Part shown: positions 27,810 through 35,784 of the stretch, in pieces
Position numbering within the stretch: the stretch's first letter is position 1
Layout of the letters: every line of letters starts with the position of its first letter
NCBI RefSeq assembly: GCF_900105155.1
Contig: NZ_LT629762.1
Span: forward strand, 1 to 64,000
Reading direction: 5' to 3'
Source: Pseudomonas prosekii
GTDB lineage: Bacteria; Pseudomonadota; Gammaproteobacteria; Pseudomonadales; Pseudomonadaceae
DNA: 64,000 nt
Made by a program: the position numbers and the translations under genes
The notes under the pieces: model-generated
The model's input: only the letters and a program-made list of their open reading frames with translations
What the model was told of the DNA's origin: nothing
The model's database searches: none

Positions 27810-28022
27810 CATCGGCAACGCCGCGTCCTGTAGCAGCTGGCGAAGCCTGCGTCCGGCGGCGCAGCCGTCGTAAATCCGGATGGCAAAACTCAACTGAAAC
27901 ACCGCGTTGGCTGATTTGGCGACGGCTTCGCCGCCGAACGCAGGCTGCGCCAGCTGCTACATAGGGACGGGGTTGTTGGCGAAGGACGGGGTTATCGGCG
28001 GATGACGTCTAGAGGCATGCCT
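27810..28022. repeat. Long REP-containing direct repeat, copy 1
   Basis: About 213 bases starting catcggcaacgccgcgtcct, repeated 231 bases later. Inside, GTAGCAGCTGGCGAAGCCTG and its inverted partner ending CAGCTGCTAC form a large imperfect palindrome. Confidence 0.8.
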
Positions 28023-28040
28023 TGCGGGGAAGTAAATCTT

Positions 28041-28252
28041 CATCGGCAACGCCGCGTCCTGTAGCAGCTGGCGAAGCCTGCGTCCGGCGGCGCAGCCGTC
28101 GTAAATCCGGATGGCAAGACTCAACTGAAACACCGCGTTGGCTGATTTGGCGACGGCTTCGCCGCCGAACGCAGGCTGCGCCAGCTGCTACATAGGGACG
28201 GGGTTATCGAGAAAGGACCGGGGTTATCGGCGGTTGACGTTTTCAGGCATGC
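28041..28252. repeat. Long REP-containing direct repeat, copy 2
   Basis: Nearly identical to copy 1 over the first 165 bases, then diverging with scattered differences up to GGCATGCC. Both copies lie between the TonB receptor and yghU. Confidence 0.8.
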
Positions 28253-28306
28253 CGCGTAAGAAAGCCTATTCGCGATTAGCGCAATCATCGAATGGGGGTT
28301 TTTCTC

Positions 28307-29146
28307 ATGAGCAAAGCGTCTTACGTCCCGCCCAAGGTCTGGAAAAACACCGCGCCGTCTGGCGGCCAGTTCGCCAGCATCAATCGGCCGATTGCCGGGC
28401 CGACTCACGACAAACAGCTGCCAGTCGGCGAACACCCGTTGCAGCTCTATTCGCTGGCCACGCCGAATGGGGTCAAGGTCACCATTCTGCTGGAAGAGTT
28501 GCTCGCACTCGGCCACAGCGGCGCCGAATACGATGCCTGGCTGATCCGCATCAACGAAGGCGATCAGTTCTCCAGCGGCTTCGTCGATATCAACCCGAAT
28601 TCGAAAATCCCCGCACTGCTCGACCGCAGCGCCGAACCGCCGATTCGGGTGTTCGAATCGGGTTCCATCCTGCTCTATCTCGCGGAAAAATTCGGCGCAT
28701 TCCTGCCCCGCGACCCCGCCGGACGCACTGAAACCCTGAACTGGCTGTTCTGGCAAATGGGCGCCGCGCCGTACCTGGGCGGTGGTTTCGGGCACTTCTA
28801 CGCCTACGCGCCGGAGAAGCTCGAATACCCGATCAATCGCTTCACCATGGAAGCCAAACGGCAACTGGACGTGCTGGATCGACGCCTCGCCGAGAGTCCG
28901 TATCTGGCCGGCGATGAGTACAGCATTGCCGACATCGCGGTGTGGCCGTGGTACGGGCAATTGGTCCGCGACAACGTCTATTCAGCCGCCGAATTCCTCT
29001 CTGCGCAGGACTACACCCACGTGCAGCGCTGGGCCGAGGACATCGCCAATCGTCCGGCGGTGATTCGTGGGCAGCGCGTCAACCGGACGTGGGGCGACGA
29101 GGCGAGCCAAGTGCCGGAGCGGCATCAGGCTGCGGACCTGGACTGA
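28307..29146 (+). CDS. yghU: Glutathione S-transferase YghU (disulphide-bond reductase type)
   Basis: 279 residues. Thioredoxin-fold N-domain with SLATPNGVKVTILLEELLA and PNSKIPAL, then the all-helical GST C-domain. Long identical stretches with E. coli YghU (for example VFESGSILLYLAEKFG and GGGFGHFY) make the assignment firm. YghU enzymes bind two glutathiones and have disulphide-bond reductase and peroxidase activity. The last 68 bases overlap the 3' end of the convergent GGDEF/EAL gene. Confidence 0.93.
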   Translation: MSKASYVPPKVWKNTAPSGGQFASINRPIAGPTHDKQLPVGEHPLQLYSLATPNGVKVTILLEELLALGHSGAEYDAWLIRINEGDQFSSGFVDINPNSKIPALLDRSAEPPIRVFESGSILLYLAEKFGAFLPRDPAGRTETLNWLFWQMGAAPYLGGGFGHFYAYAPEKLEYPINRFTMEAKRQLDVLDRRLAESPYLAGDEYSIADIAVWPWYGQLVRDNVYSAAEFLSAQDYTHVQRWAEDIANRPAVIRGQRVNRTWGDEASQVPERHQAADLD

Positions 29147-32048
29147 AGATCAGCGCACTCGCCTGCAACGCCTCCAGGCCCATCGGCTTGGCGAAGAAAT
29201 AACCCTGGGCCTGCCCCGCGCCCATTTCGCGCAGCAGGACCAGCGTCGCTTCATCCTCGACACCTTCGGCGACCACGCTGAGATCGAGCGATTCCGCCAT
29301 GCGCACAATCGCCCGGACAATCGCGCGGCTGCGCGAACTGCTGGTCAGTTCGAGGATGAACGACTTGTCGATCTTCAACCCGCTGAAGCGGTATTGGTGC
29401 ACGTAACTCAGGGACGAGAACCCGGCGCCGAAGTCATCCAGCACCACCGACATGCCGTTGTCGGCCAATTGCTGCATGGTCAGCCGGGCGATGGCCGGTT
29501 CCGCGACCAACGCGCCTTCAGTCAGCTCCAGGCAAATCCGCGACGGCGCGACTTGGTGCAACGCCAACAAGGCCAGCACATCAGTGGCGAAATCCGGTCG
29601 GGTCATGCTGTAGCTCGAGCAATTGACGTGCACCGGCGGCCAGTTCGCGTGTTCCGCTTGCGCGAGAATCGCGGCGATGCTGTTGAGCATGTACAAATCC
29701 AGCCGGCCGATCAGGCGCAAGCCTTCGACATCCGGCAAAAACTCACCCGGCGCGATAATCCGCCCGCCCGGTTGATGCCAACGAATCAATGCCTCCAGCG
29801 CAACCAACTCGCCAGTGTCGACGCTGACAATCGGCTGGAAATACGGCAGCAGTTCATCGCTGCGTTTCAGCGCATTGCGCAACGCCCCTTCGCGCTCGAC
29901 CTGATCGGAGACTTCGCGGCGCACTTCCTGATTGAACACCGCGTAACTGTCGCGCCCGGCGCTTTTGACCCGATACATCGCCGCATCGGCGTCGCGCAGC
30001 AAGTCTGCCGGCTCGTGGTGAAACTGGCTGTCGGCGCTGACAATGCCGATGCTGCAAGACGAAAACACCTCGTGGCCATTGATGAAAAACGGCAGGTCGA
30101 ACGCCAGCAAAATACGCTCGGCGATGTCGATCACCGCTTCCAGTGGCGCGCCCGGTGCCAGCACCGAAAACTCGTCGCCGCCCAACCGGGCGAGCATGTC
30201 GGTGTCGCGCAGACAGCCGCGCAGACGATTCGCGGCTTGCATCAACAACAGATCGCCAAAGTGGTGGCCGAGGCTGTCGTTGACCATTTTGAAACGGTCG
30301 AGGTCGATGAACATCACCGCCAGATTGCCGCCCTCACTGCCGAAGCGTTCCCAGGCCTGATTCAGATGCTGTTGAAGGTAGGTGCGGTTTGGCAGCCCGG
30401 TCAGCGCATCGTGGGAGTTTTCGTGTTGCAGCTTGGCGTTGGCGTGATCGAGCTCGCGGGTGCGGTCCTGCACCCGCGCCTCGAGTTTGAGATTAGCGGC
30501 GTGAATCGCTTCGGCGGCGGTACGGCGCGACAACGCGGTGTCGATGTGTCGCGAAACAAAGGTCAGCAGTTCCTGATCGCGCAACGTGTAACGCACCGGC
30601 GAGGTATAGCTTTGCACCGCCAGCACGCCGCGCACCACGTCGCCGTCGAACAACGGAATGCCCAGCCACGAATACGAGCGCACCGATTCATGGGCCAATT
30701 CGATTTCGCCGGTTGCGGACAAACGCTCAGCCTCGCCAGTGTCAATCAGGCACGGGCGGCGCTGGCGGATCACATACTCGGTCAAGCCGCGACGGCCACG
30801 CCGGGCGACCGGACGAACGATCTGCCGTTCATCGACGTAATACGGAAAGGTCACTTCGCTGGTCGCGTCGTCGAACAGCGCGATGTAGAAGTTTTGCGCG
30901 AACAGCAGATCGCCAACGATGCCATGCAGGGTTTGAAACAGCTCAGCCATGTCGCCGGGCTGGCTCGACAGTTCGGCAATCTGGAACAGCGCACTTTGCA
31001 GGTGCTCGGCGCGCTCGCGGTCGAGCACTTCCTGACGCAAGGCATCGTTCAGCGCTGACAGCTCCAGAGTGCGGCGCATCACCGTTTCTTCGAGGTCGGC
31101 GCGGTGCAGAATGCGGTCCAGCGCCATCGCCACGTGGCGCGCAACCACCAGAAACAACGCGCGATCTTCGGCGCTGTAAATCCGCGACACCTCGTAGACC
31201 TGCATCGCGAGCATGCCAAACACGTCGTCCGAGGCATTTTTCAGCGGCGCACCCATCCAGAATTCCGGACAGTCACCCACGCAATAAAAACGCCCCTCAG
31301 CCTCCGCCGCGTGAATCCCGGCGGCGTCGATCAGCAGCGGATGGCCGGAGGTCAACACCTGCGCGGTCAGCGACAGGTGCTCGGGGTCGAGGAACTCGTA
31401 GTTTTCCGATTCCAGCGCTTCAACGTCGATGGTGTCGACGTAATACGGGTAATCCATCTTGCGCGTGTGCGGGTCGTAGAGGACGAGGTAGAAGTTTTCC
31501 GCGTCGATCAGGCTGGCCAGCAGTTGATGGACGCCGACCAGAAACACTGAGCGGTCGCGGGTCGAACTGGCCAGATAAGTGATTTCGTACAGCACCCGCT
31601 GAGTAATCTGTGCCCGCGCCAAGGTGTTGGTCTGCACCTGAACGCCCAGGCGTTGGGCAAACTCGGCGAGCGCCGGGTCGGCGGCCTCGTTAATCGGCGC
31701 AAGCAGCCAGCCGAGCACGGTTTCGCCACGGCCGGTGGGCCAACGGTGCAGGCCTCGGGTCTGGCAAAACTGTGCAAATTCTTCGTTGCTGACGGTCGAT
31801 GGCCATTGCGCCTGCGCATCGCCCTGCCCGACCAGATGCAAATGTTCCCCGGCGCGATAAACCACCCACGCCGTGCTGTGAGCGCCGTTGCGCGCGGCTT
31901 CCAGCAAGTTGTCGATGCTGTTGATGCTGTCGCCACTGTCAGCGTGGGCCATGTAGAGCGTGTCCGGGTTCTCTTTCAATTGAGAGGCGAGACCGTCGCA
32001 ATCGTTCGATTGCCGCGAGGCGTCGGCGGTCAATGGAAGAAAACTCAT
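29079..32048 (-). CDS. GAF-GAF-GGDEF-EAL cyclic-di-GMP protein, 989 aa
   Basis: Order: N-terminal region of about 130 residues without a clear family, GAF domain (about 140-300), coiled-coil link, second GAF (about 345-505), GGDEF (about 540-700, RLGGDEFSVL intact), EAL (about 725-975, with EALIRW, DDFGAGFSS and the LELTEGAL glutamate). Both catalytic cores keep their key residues, so it could make and/or degrade cyclic-di-GMP under control of GAF-bound ligands. No membrane segment, so cytoplasmic. The 3' end overlaps yghU by 68 bases tail to tail. Start at 32048 gives MSFLPL. Confidence 0.9.
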   Translation of the reverse strand: MSFLPLTADASRQSNDCDGLASQLKENPDTLYMAHADSGDSINSIDNLLEAARNGAHSTAWVVYRAGEHLHLVGQGDAQAQWPSTVSNEEFAQFCQTRGLHRWPTGRGETVLGWLLAPINEAADPALAEFAQRLGVQVQTNTLARAQITQRVLYEITYLASSTRDRSVFLVGVHQLLASLIDAENFYLVLYDPHTRKMDYPYYVDTIDVEALESENYEFLDPEHLSLTAQVLTSGHPLLIDAAGIHAAEAEGRFYCVGDCPEFWMGAPLKNASDDVFGMLAMQVYEVSRIYSAEDRALFLVVARHVAMALDRILHRADLEETVMRRTLELSALNDALRQEVLDRERAEHLQSALFQIAELSSQPGDMAELFQTLHGIVGDLLFAQNFYIALFDDATSEVTFPYYVDERQIVRPVARRGRRGLTEYVIRQRRPCLIDTGEAERLSATGEIELAHESVRSYSWLGIPLFDGDVVRGVLAVQSYTSPVRYTLRDQELLTFVSRHIDTALSRRTAAEAIHAANLKLEARVQDRTRELDHANAKLQHENSHDALTGLPNRTYLQQHLNQAWERFGSEGGNLAVMFIDLDRFKMVNDSLGHHFGDLLLMQAANRLRGCLRDTDMLARLGGDEFSVLAPGAPLEAVIDIAERILLAFDLPFFINGHEVFSSCSIGIVSADSQFHHEPADLLRDADAAMYRVKSAGRDSYAVFNQEVRREVSDQVEREGALRNALKRSDELLPYFQPIVSVDTGELVALEALIRWHQPGGRIIAPGEFLPDVEGLRLIGRLDLYMLNSIAAILAQAEHANWPPVHVNCSSYSMTRPDFATDVLALLALHQVAPSRICLELTEGALVAEPAIARLTMQQLADNGMSVVLDDFGAGFSSLSYVHQYRFSGLKIDKSFILELTSSSRSRAIVRAIVRMAESLDLSVVAEGVEDEATLVLLREMGAGQAQGYFFAKPMGLEALQASALIFSPGPQPDAAPALGSPRRPTSG

Positions 32049-32185
32049 CAGCACTCCCTGGGGCCAAAAACTGGCGAGACTTTTTTATTAATTGCTAGCA
32101 ATGTGCCAGTGGACTTCTCGTTTAAAGCTTATAGCGGGTTTTTTCAATATTTTTATTCACTTAAGTTCAACCAGGAGACAGATAA

Positions 32186-32213
32186 CCCGGCCACTCGCCT
32201 CGGCCGGGGATTT
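32186..32213 (-). terminator. Possible weak terminator after the DUF2188 gene
   Basis: CCCGGCC and GGCCGGG pair around nine bases just beyond the DUF2188 stop. No proper T-run on the minus strand, so the call is weak. Confidence 0.3.
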
Positions 32214-32228
32214 TCTGCTCAATCGATT

Positions 32229-32453
32229 CTAGCCCTTGCTGCTCGACGGGTCGGCGCTACGCGGGTAGGTGCGTTCTTCCTGAATAGTGCCGTCCTCCTT
32301 GTGAATCTTCAGCGAAGCGGTTTTATCTTTGAAAAACGCCGCCGACATTTCGATCAGCTCGGATTTGGTCTCGGCGGTCTTCAACACTTTATCGTCGCCC
32401 TCCTTCTTCAACTGCCAGCCTTTGCCCGATATCGCGATGTGATAGTTATCCAT
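32229..32453 (-). CDS. DUF2188 domain protein, 74 aa
   Basis: The sequence shows the short DUF2188 pattern GKGWQLKKEGDDKVLKTAET followed by ASLKIHKEDGTIQEERTY. These small proteins often occur near stress or DNA-repair genes; here the start lies 13 bases after the ligD stop, so the two are probably cotranscribed. No biochemical function is established. Confidence 0.85.
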   Translation of the reverse strand: MDNYHIAISGKGWQLKKEGDDKVLKTAETKSELIEMSAAFFKDKTASLKIHKEDGTIQEERTYPRSADPSSSKG

Positions 32454-32466
32454 GGTGTTTTCCTTG

Positions 32467-35022
32467 TTATTTAGAGACGGGTTTCAAACCGATTTTGCGG
32501 CGCATTTCATTAGTGATCGTCTGTCGGGTTTTCGCGTAATCGGCCCATGGATCCTCCCCCAGTTCGCCCAGGCGTTCATGCAAGTTGTGGATGTTCCAGA
32601 CGTTGGCGCCTTTGATTTCGGCGACTTCCTCGCGATAAATCGGCACGGACACCGGCAAACCTTCGCGTGTACGCGCCGCATAGGCATTAATGGTAGTCGC
32701 GCCTTTTGCATTGCGCAGGTAATCGATGAAGATCCGCCCGACACGGTTTTTCGGCCCCGACACCGCCGAAAAGCGCTGCGGAATCAGCTTGGCCATGTAC
32801 TTGACGATGCCGTGGCTGAATTCCTTGACCGAGTCCCAACTGTCCTTGGGCGTGAGCGGCACCACCAGATGAATGCCTTTGCCGCCGCTGGTTTTGACGA
32901 ACGAGGTCAGGCCCAGCTCATCGAGAATGGTCAGGGTCAGCGTGGTCGCTTCGACCATGCTTTTCCACGGCAGCGCCGGGTCCGGGTCGAGGTCGAGGAC
33001 GAAGCGATCGGGGCGTTCCAGGTCCGGCGCTCGGGCATTCCAGGAATGAAATTCTATGGTGCTCATCTGCACCGCCCCGACCAGCGCTTCGGCGTTATTG
33101 ATCAGCATCACCGTTTCGCCGTCGACCGATTCGATGCCGGGAATCGCCAGGCGCTCGGCGTTCTTTTGAAAGAACAATTCGCCGGCAACGCCTTCGGGCG
33201 CCCGCACCAGCGCGATCGGGCGGTTTTTCAGGGTCGGCAAAATCCAGTCGGCGATGCTGACGTAATATTCCGCCAGTTGCATCTTGGTCGACCCGCTGCT
33301 GGCGTCGATCACACGGTCGGGGTGAGTGATGCGGATCTTCCCGGGCGTCGGGGTGGCAGATTTTTTCGGTTTTTTCTCAGGCGCTGGCGTGCTTGGTTCG
33401 CTCACGTCTTTCGGCGTTTCTTCAGTGATGTCCTTGGCCGGTTTGTCGCTGCGCATGCCATGGAACACCGAATGGCGCACCGAGCCGTCCTTGGTGATTT
33501 CCGCGTAAGCCACTTCTGCCAGCAGCTCGGGTTTGAGCCAATGCACGCCTTTGGCCTCGAATCCGGTCGGCGGATTGACCACCGCAGGCTTCTTGACTTC
33601 GAGTGGCGTCAGTTGCGCGTGAATCGACTTCAGCGTGCGTTCGTTAAACCCGGTGCCGACCTTGCCGGCATAGCGCAACTCGCCGCTGTCCTTGTCGTGC
33701 AGGCCGAGCAGCAGCGCGCCGAACAGCGTCCGCGCGCCTTTCGGCTCGGTGTAACCGACCACCACGAATTCCTGGCGCTGCTGGCATTTGAGTTTGATCC
33801 AATCATCGGAACGTCGCGAAACATAAGGGCTGCCGACCCGCTTGCCGATCAAGCCTTCCATCTTCATCTGGCAAGCGCTGGCCAACAGATCACTGGCGTC
33901 TTCGCCGAAGTCTTCGGAGAACCTGAGGATTGCGTCTTCGCTGCGTTCCAGCACTTTCGCCAGCGCTGAACGCCGTTCTTCAACCGGCACTTCGCGCAGG
34001 TCGACGCCGTTGAGGTACGGCATGTCGAACAGGTAAAACACAATCGCGCCGCTCTTGCCGGACTCGAAAGCGTTCTGCAATAACTGAAAACTCGGCACGC
34101 CGTTTTCGTCGGCGGCGACCACTTCGCCATCCAGCCACGCCGACTCCAGCCCCAGGCTGGCCAGCGCTTGCGCTTGCCTTGGCAACTTGGCGGTCCAGTC
34201 ATGACCGTTGCGGGTGAACAGCTGAACGGTGCCGTTTTCAATCCGCGCCAACATGCGGTAGCCGTCGAACTTGATCTCGTAACGCCAATCGCCGGACGGC
34301 GCCGACTCGACCAGCGTCGCCAATTGCGGTTTCAGCGCTGCCGGCAGCGGCGCTTTCTTCGCCCCGGTCAACGTGCCGGAACCCTTGCGTTTGCGCGGCG
34401 CCGGGACTTGTTCGACCGGTTTCGCCTCGGCGGTTTTGCCCTTGCGCTTTTTCGGGATGAGCGTGCGCTCGCTGAGCACCGAATCGGGCTGCGCTTTGAC
34501 CACGTCAAACTCGGCTTCGGGTTTCGCCGCGGCGTCCTGATGTTTGATCAGAAACCACGGTTTCTGTTTGCCTTCCTGATGCGTGCGCACCAGGTTCCAG
34601 ATGCCGCCGAGCTTCTCACCTTCGAGCTCGAACTTGAGTTTGCCTTTTTTCAGCGACTCGAGCGGATCGCCAATCGGTTTCCAGATCCCACGGTCCCAGA
34701 CGATCACATCGCCGGCGCCGTAATGGCCCTGCGGAATGCTGCCCTCGAACGAGGCGTAATCGAGCGGATGATCTTCGACTTCCATGGCCAGACGCTTGAC
34801 CTGCGGATCAAGGCTCGGGCCTTTGGGCACGGCCCAGCTCTTCAGCGTGCCGTCGATTTCCAGGCGAAAGTCGTAATGCAGGCGCGTTGCGTCGTGCTTC
34901 TGAATGCAAAACTGCAGCGCATGCGCCTTCGCGGTCCGGCGCGTACGTTTTACCGCGCCCGACGGCTCCGGCGTGGCGTCGAAGTCGCGTTTGCTGTTGT
35001 AGTCGTCCAGCGCATCGCTCAT
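32467..35022 (-). CDS. ligD: ATP-dependent DNA ligase D (PE-LIG-POL)
   Basis: 851 residues in the Pseudomonas order: 3'-phosphoesterase (about 35-185; HYDFRLEIDG, SIPQGHYGAGDV), ligase with nucleotidyl lysine in IKFDGYR (about 230-520), and primase-like polymerase (about 555-850; LDLDPDPALPW, TSGGKGIHL). It carries out end processing and sealing in bacterial non-homologous end joining, normally with Ku. No ku gene lies in this window. Start chosen at 35022 (MSDALDDYN) after GAGGGT; an ATG 18 bases upstream is possible. Confidence 0.95.
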   Translation of the reverse strand: MSDALDDYNSKRDFDATPEPSGAVKRTRRTAKAHALQFCIQKHDATRLHYDFRLEIDGTLKSWAVPKGPSLDPQVKRLAMEVEDHPLDYASFEGSIPQGHYGAGDVIVWDRGIWKPIGDPLESLKKGKLKFELEGEKLGGIWNLVRTHQEGKQKPWFLIKHQDAAAKPEAEFDVVKAQPDSVLSERTLIPKKRKGKTAEAKPVEQVPAPRKRKGSGTLTGAKKAPLPAALKPQLATLVESAPSGDWRYEIKFDGYRMLARIENGTVQLFTRNGHDWTAKLPRQAQALASLGLESAWLDGEVVAADENGVPSFQLLQNAFESGKSGAIVFYLFDMPYLNGVDLREVPVEERRSALAKVLERSEDAILRFSEDFGEDASDLLASACQMKMEGLIGKRVGSPYVSRRSDDWIKLKCQQRQEFVVVGYTEPKGARTLFGALLLGLHDKDSGELRYAGKVGTGFNERTLKSIHAQLTPLEVKKPAVVNPPTGFEAKGVHWLKPELLAEVAYAEITKDGSVRHSVFHGMRSDKPAKDITEETPKDVSEPSTPAPEKKPKKSATPTPGKIRITHPDRVIDASSGSTKMQLAEYYVSIADWILPTLKNRPIALVRAPEGVAGELFFQKNAERLAIPGIESVDGETVMLINNAEALVGAVQMSTIEFHSWNARAPDLERPDRFVLDLDPDPALPWKSMVEATTLTLTILDELGLTSFVKTSGGKGIHLVVPLTPKDSWDSVKEFSHGIVKYMAKLIPQRFSAVSGPKNRVGRIFIDYLRNAKGATTINAYAARTREGLPVSVPIYREEVAEIKGANVWNIHNLHERLGELGEDPWADYAKTRQTITNEMRRKIGLKPVSK

Positions 35023-35219
35023 GCCCAAACCCTCGCTCAATCCTGTTGAGAGGCAAGCGCTGCGCGACTAGTTCCGAGTATTCGACCATCCGCCGCTCAG
35101 CCGATCGACGGCACAGTCGCGCGGGGTGAAGCGCAGCACGCGAGTTAACGCCCGGCGAGGTCCGGGGTTAGAATCCAGCGATATCTGCTCTGGCCCACAC
35201 TGTTCAGGATGACCTCGCC

Positions 35220-35729
35220 ATGCCAACTTTCGATACACCTCTCTCCAGCAAACCTCTGCAAGACCTCGCCGCGCCCGACGGCGTTTGTTACGGCTGCGGC
35301 GGGCGCAATCCGCAGGGGTTGCACGTCAAAAGTGTCTGGCATGAGGACGGCGTGCACGTGGTCGCCGAGCATGTACCGGACGCCAAGTATTGCGGCTGGC
35401 CGGATCTGGTCTACGGTGGCTTGATCGCCATGCTCGTCGATTGCCACTCCAACTGGACCGCCATGGCTTATCACTACCGGGCCGAACAGCGCGCAGTCGA
35501 CAGCGTGCCGCGCATCGATTGCGTCACCGGCAACCTCGGCATCAAATTCATCAAACCGACGCCGATGGGCGTCACGCTGACCTTGCGGGCGAAAGTCGAG
35601 GGCGACGTCGGGCGCAAGACCCGGGTGATCTGCGAGGTCTACGCCGGCGAAGTGCTGACCGCCATCGGCGACTCGACCTTCGTGCGCGTCGACACCGGGC
35701 AACTGGCCAACGCCGCGCATGGCCGCTGA
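35220..35729 (+). CDS. PaaI-type hotdog thioesterase
   Basis: 169 residues. The central hotdog signature DLVYGGLIAMLVDCHSNWTA carries the typical helix of PaaI/4-hydroxybenzoyl-CoA thioesterases. An N-terminal C-x2-C motif (VCYGCGGRNPQG) is an addition seen in some members. It would hydrolyse an acyl-CoA; the substrate is unknown. It is followed 55 bases later by a large membrane protein gene. Confidence 0.85.
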   Translation: MPTFDTPLSSKPLQDLAAPDGVCYGCGGRNPQGLHVKSVWHEDGVHVVAEHVPDAKYCGWPDLVYGGLIAMLVDCHSNWTAMAYHYRAEQRAVDSVPRIDCVTGNLGIKFIKPTPMGVTLTLRAKVEGDVGRKTRVICEVYAGEVLTAIGDSTFVRVDTGQLANAAHGR

Positions 35730-35784
35730 GCGCGCACTGGTTTGATTCGCTGAAGTCCGTCCATATTTGGTTATCGAGGTAACG

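Noticed and set aside
29067..31058. A 663-codon plus-strand frame opposite the GGDEF/EAL gene
   Set aside because: Composition of an antisense frame, while the minus strand has intact GGDEF and EAL motifs.
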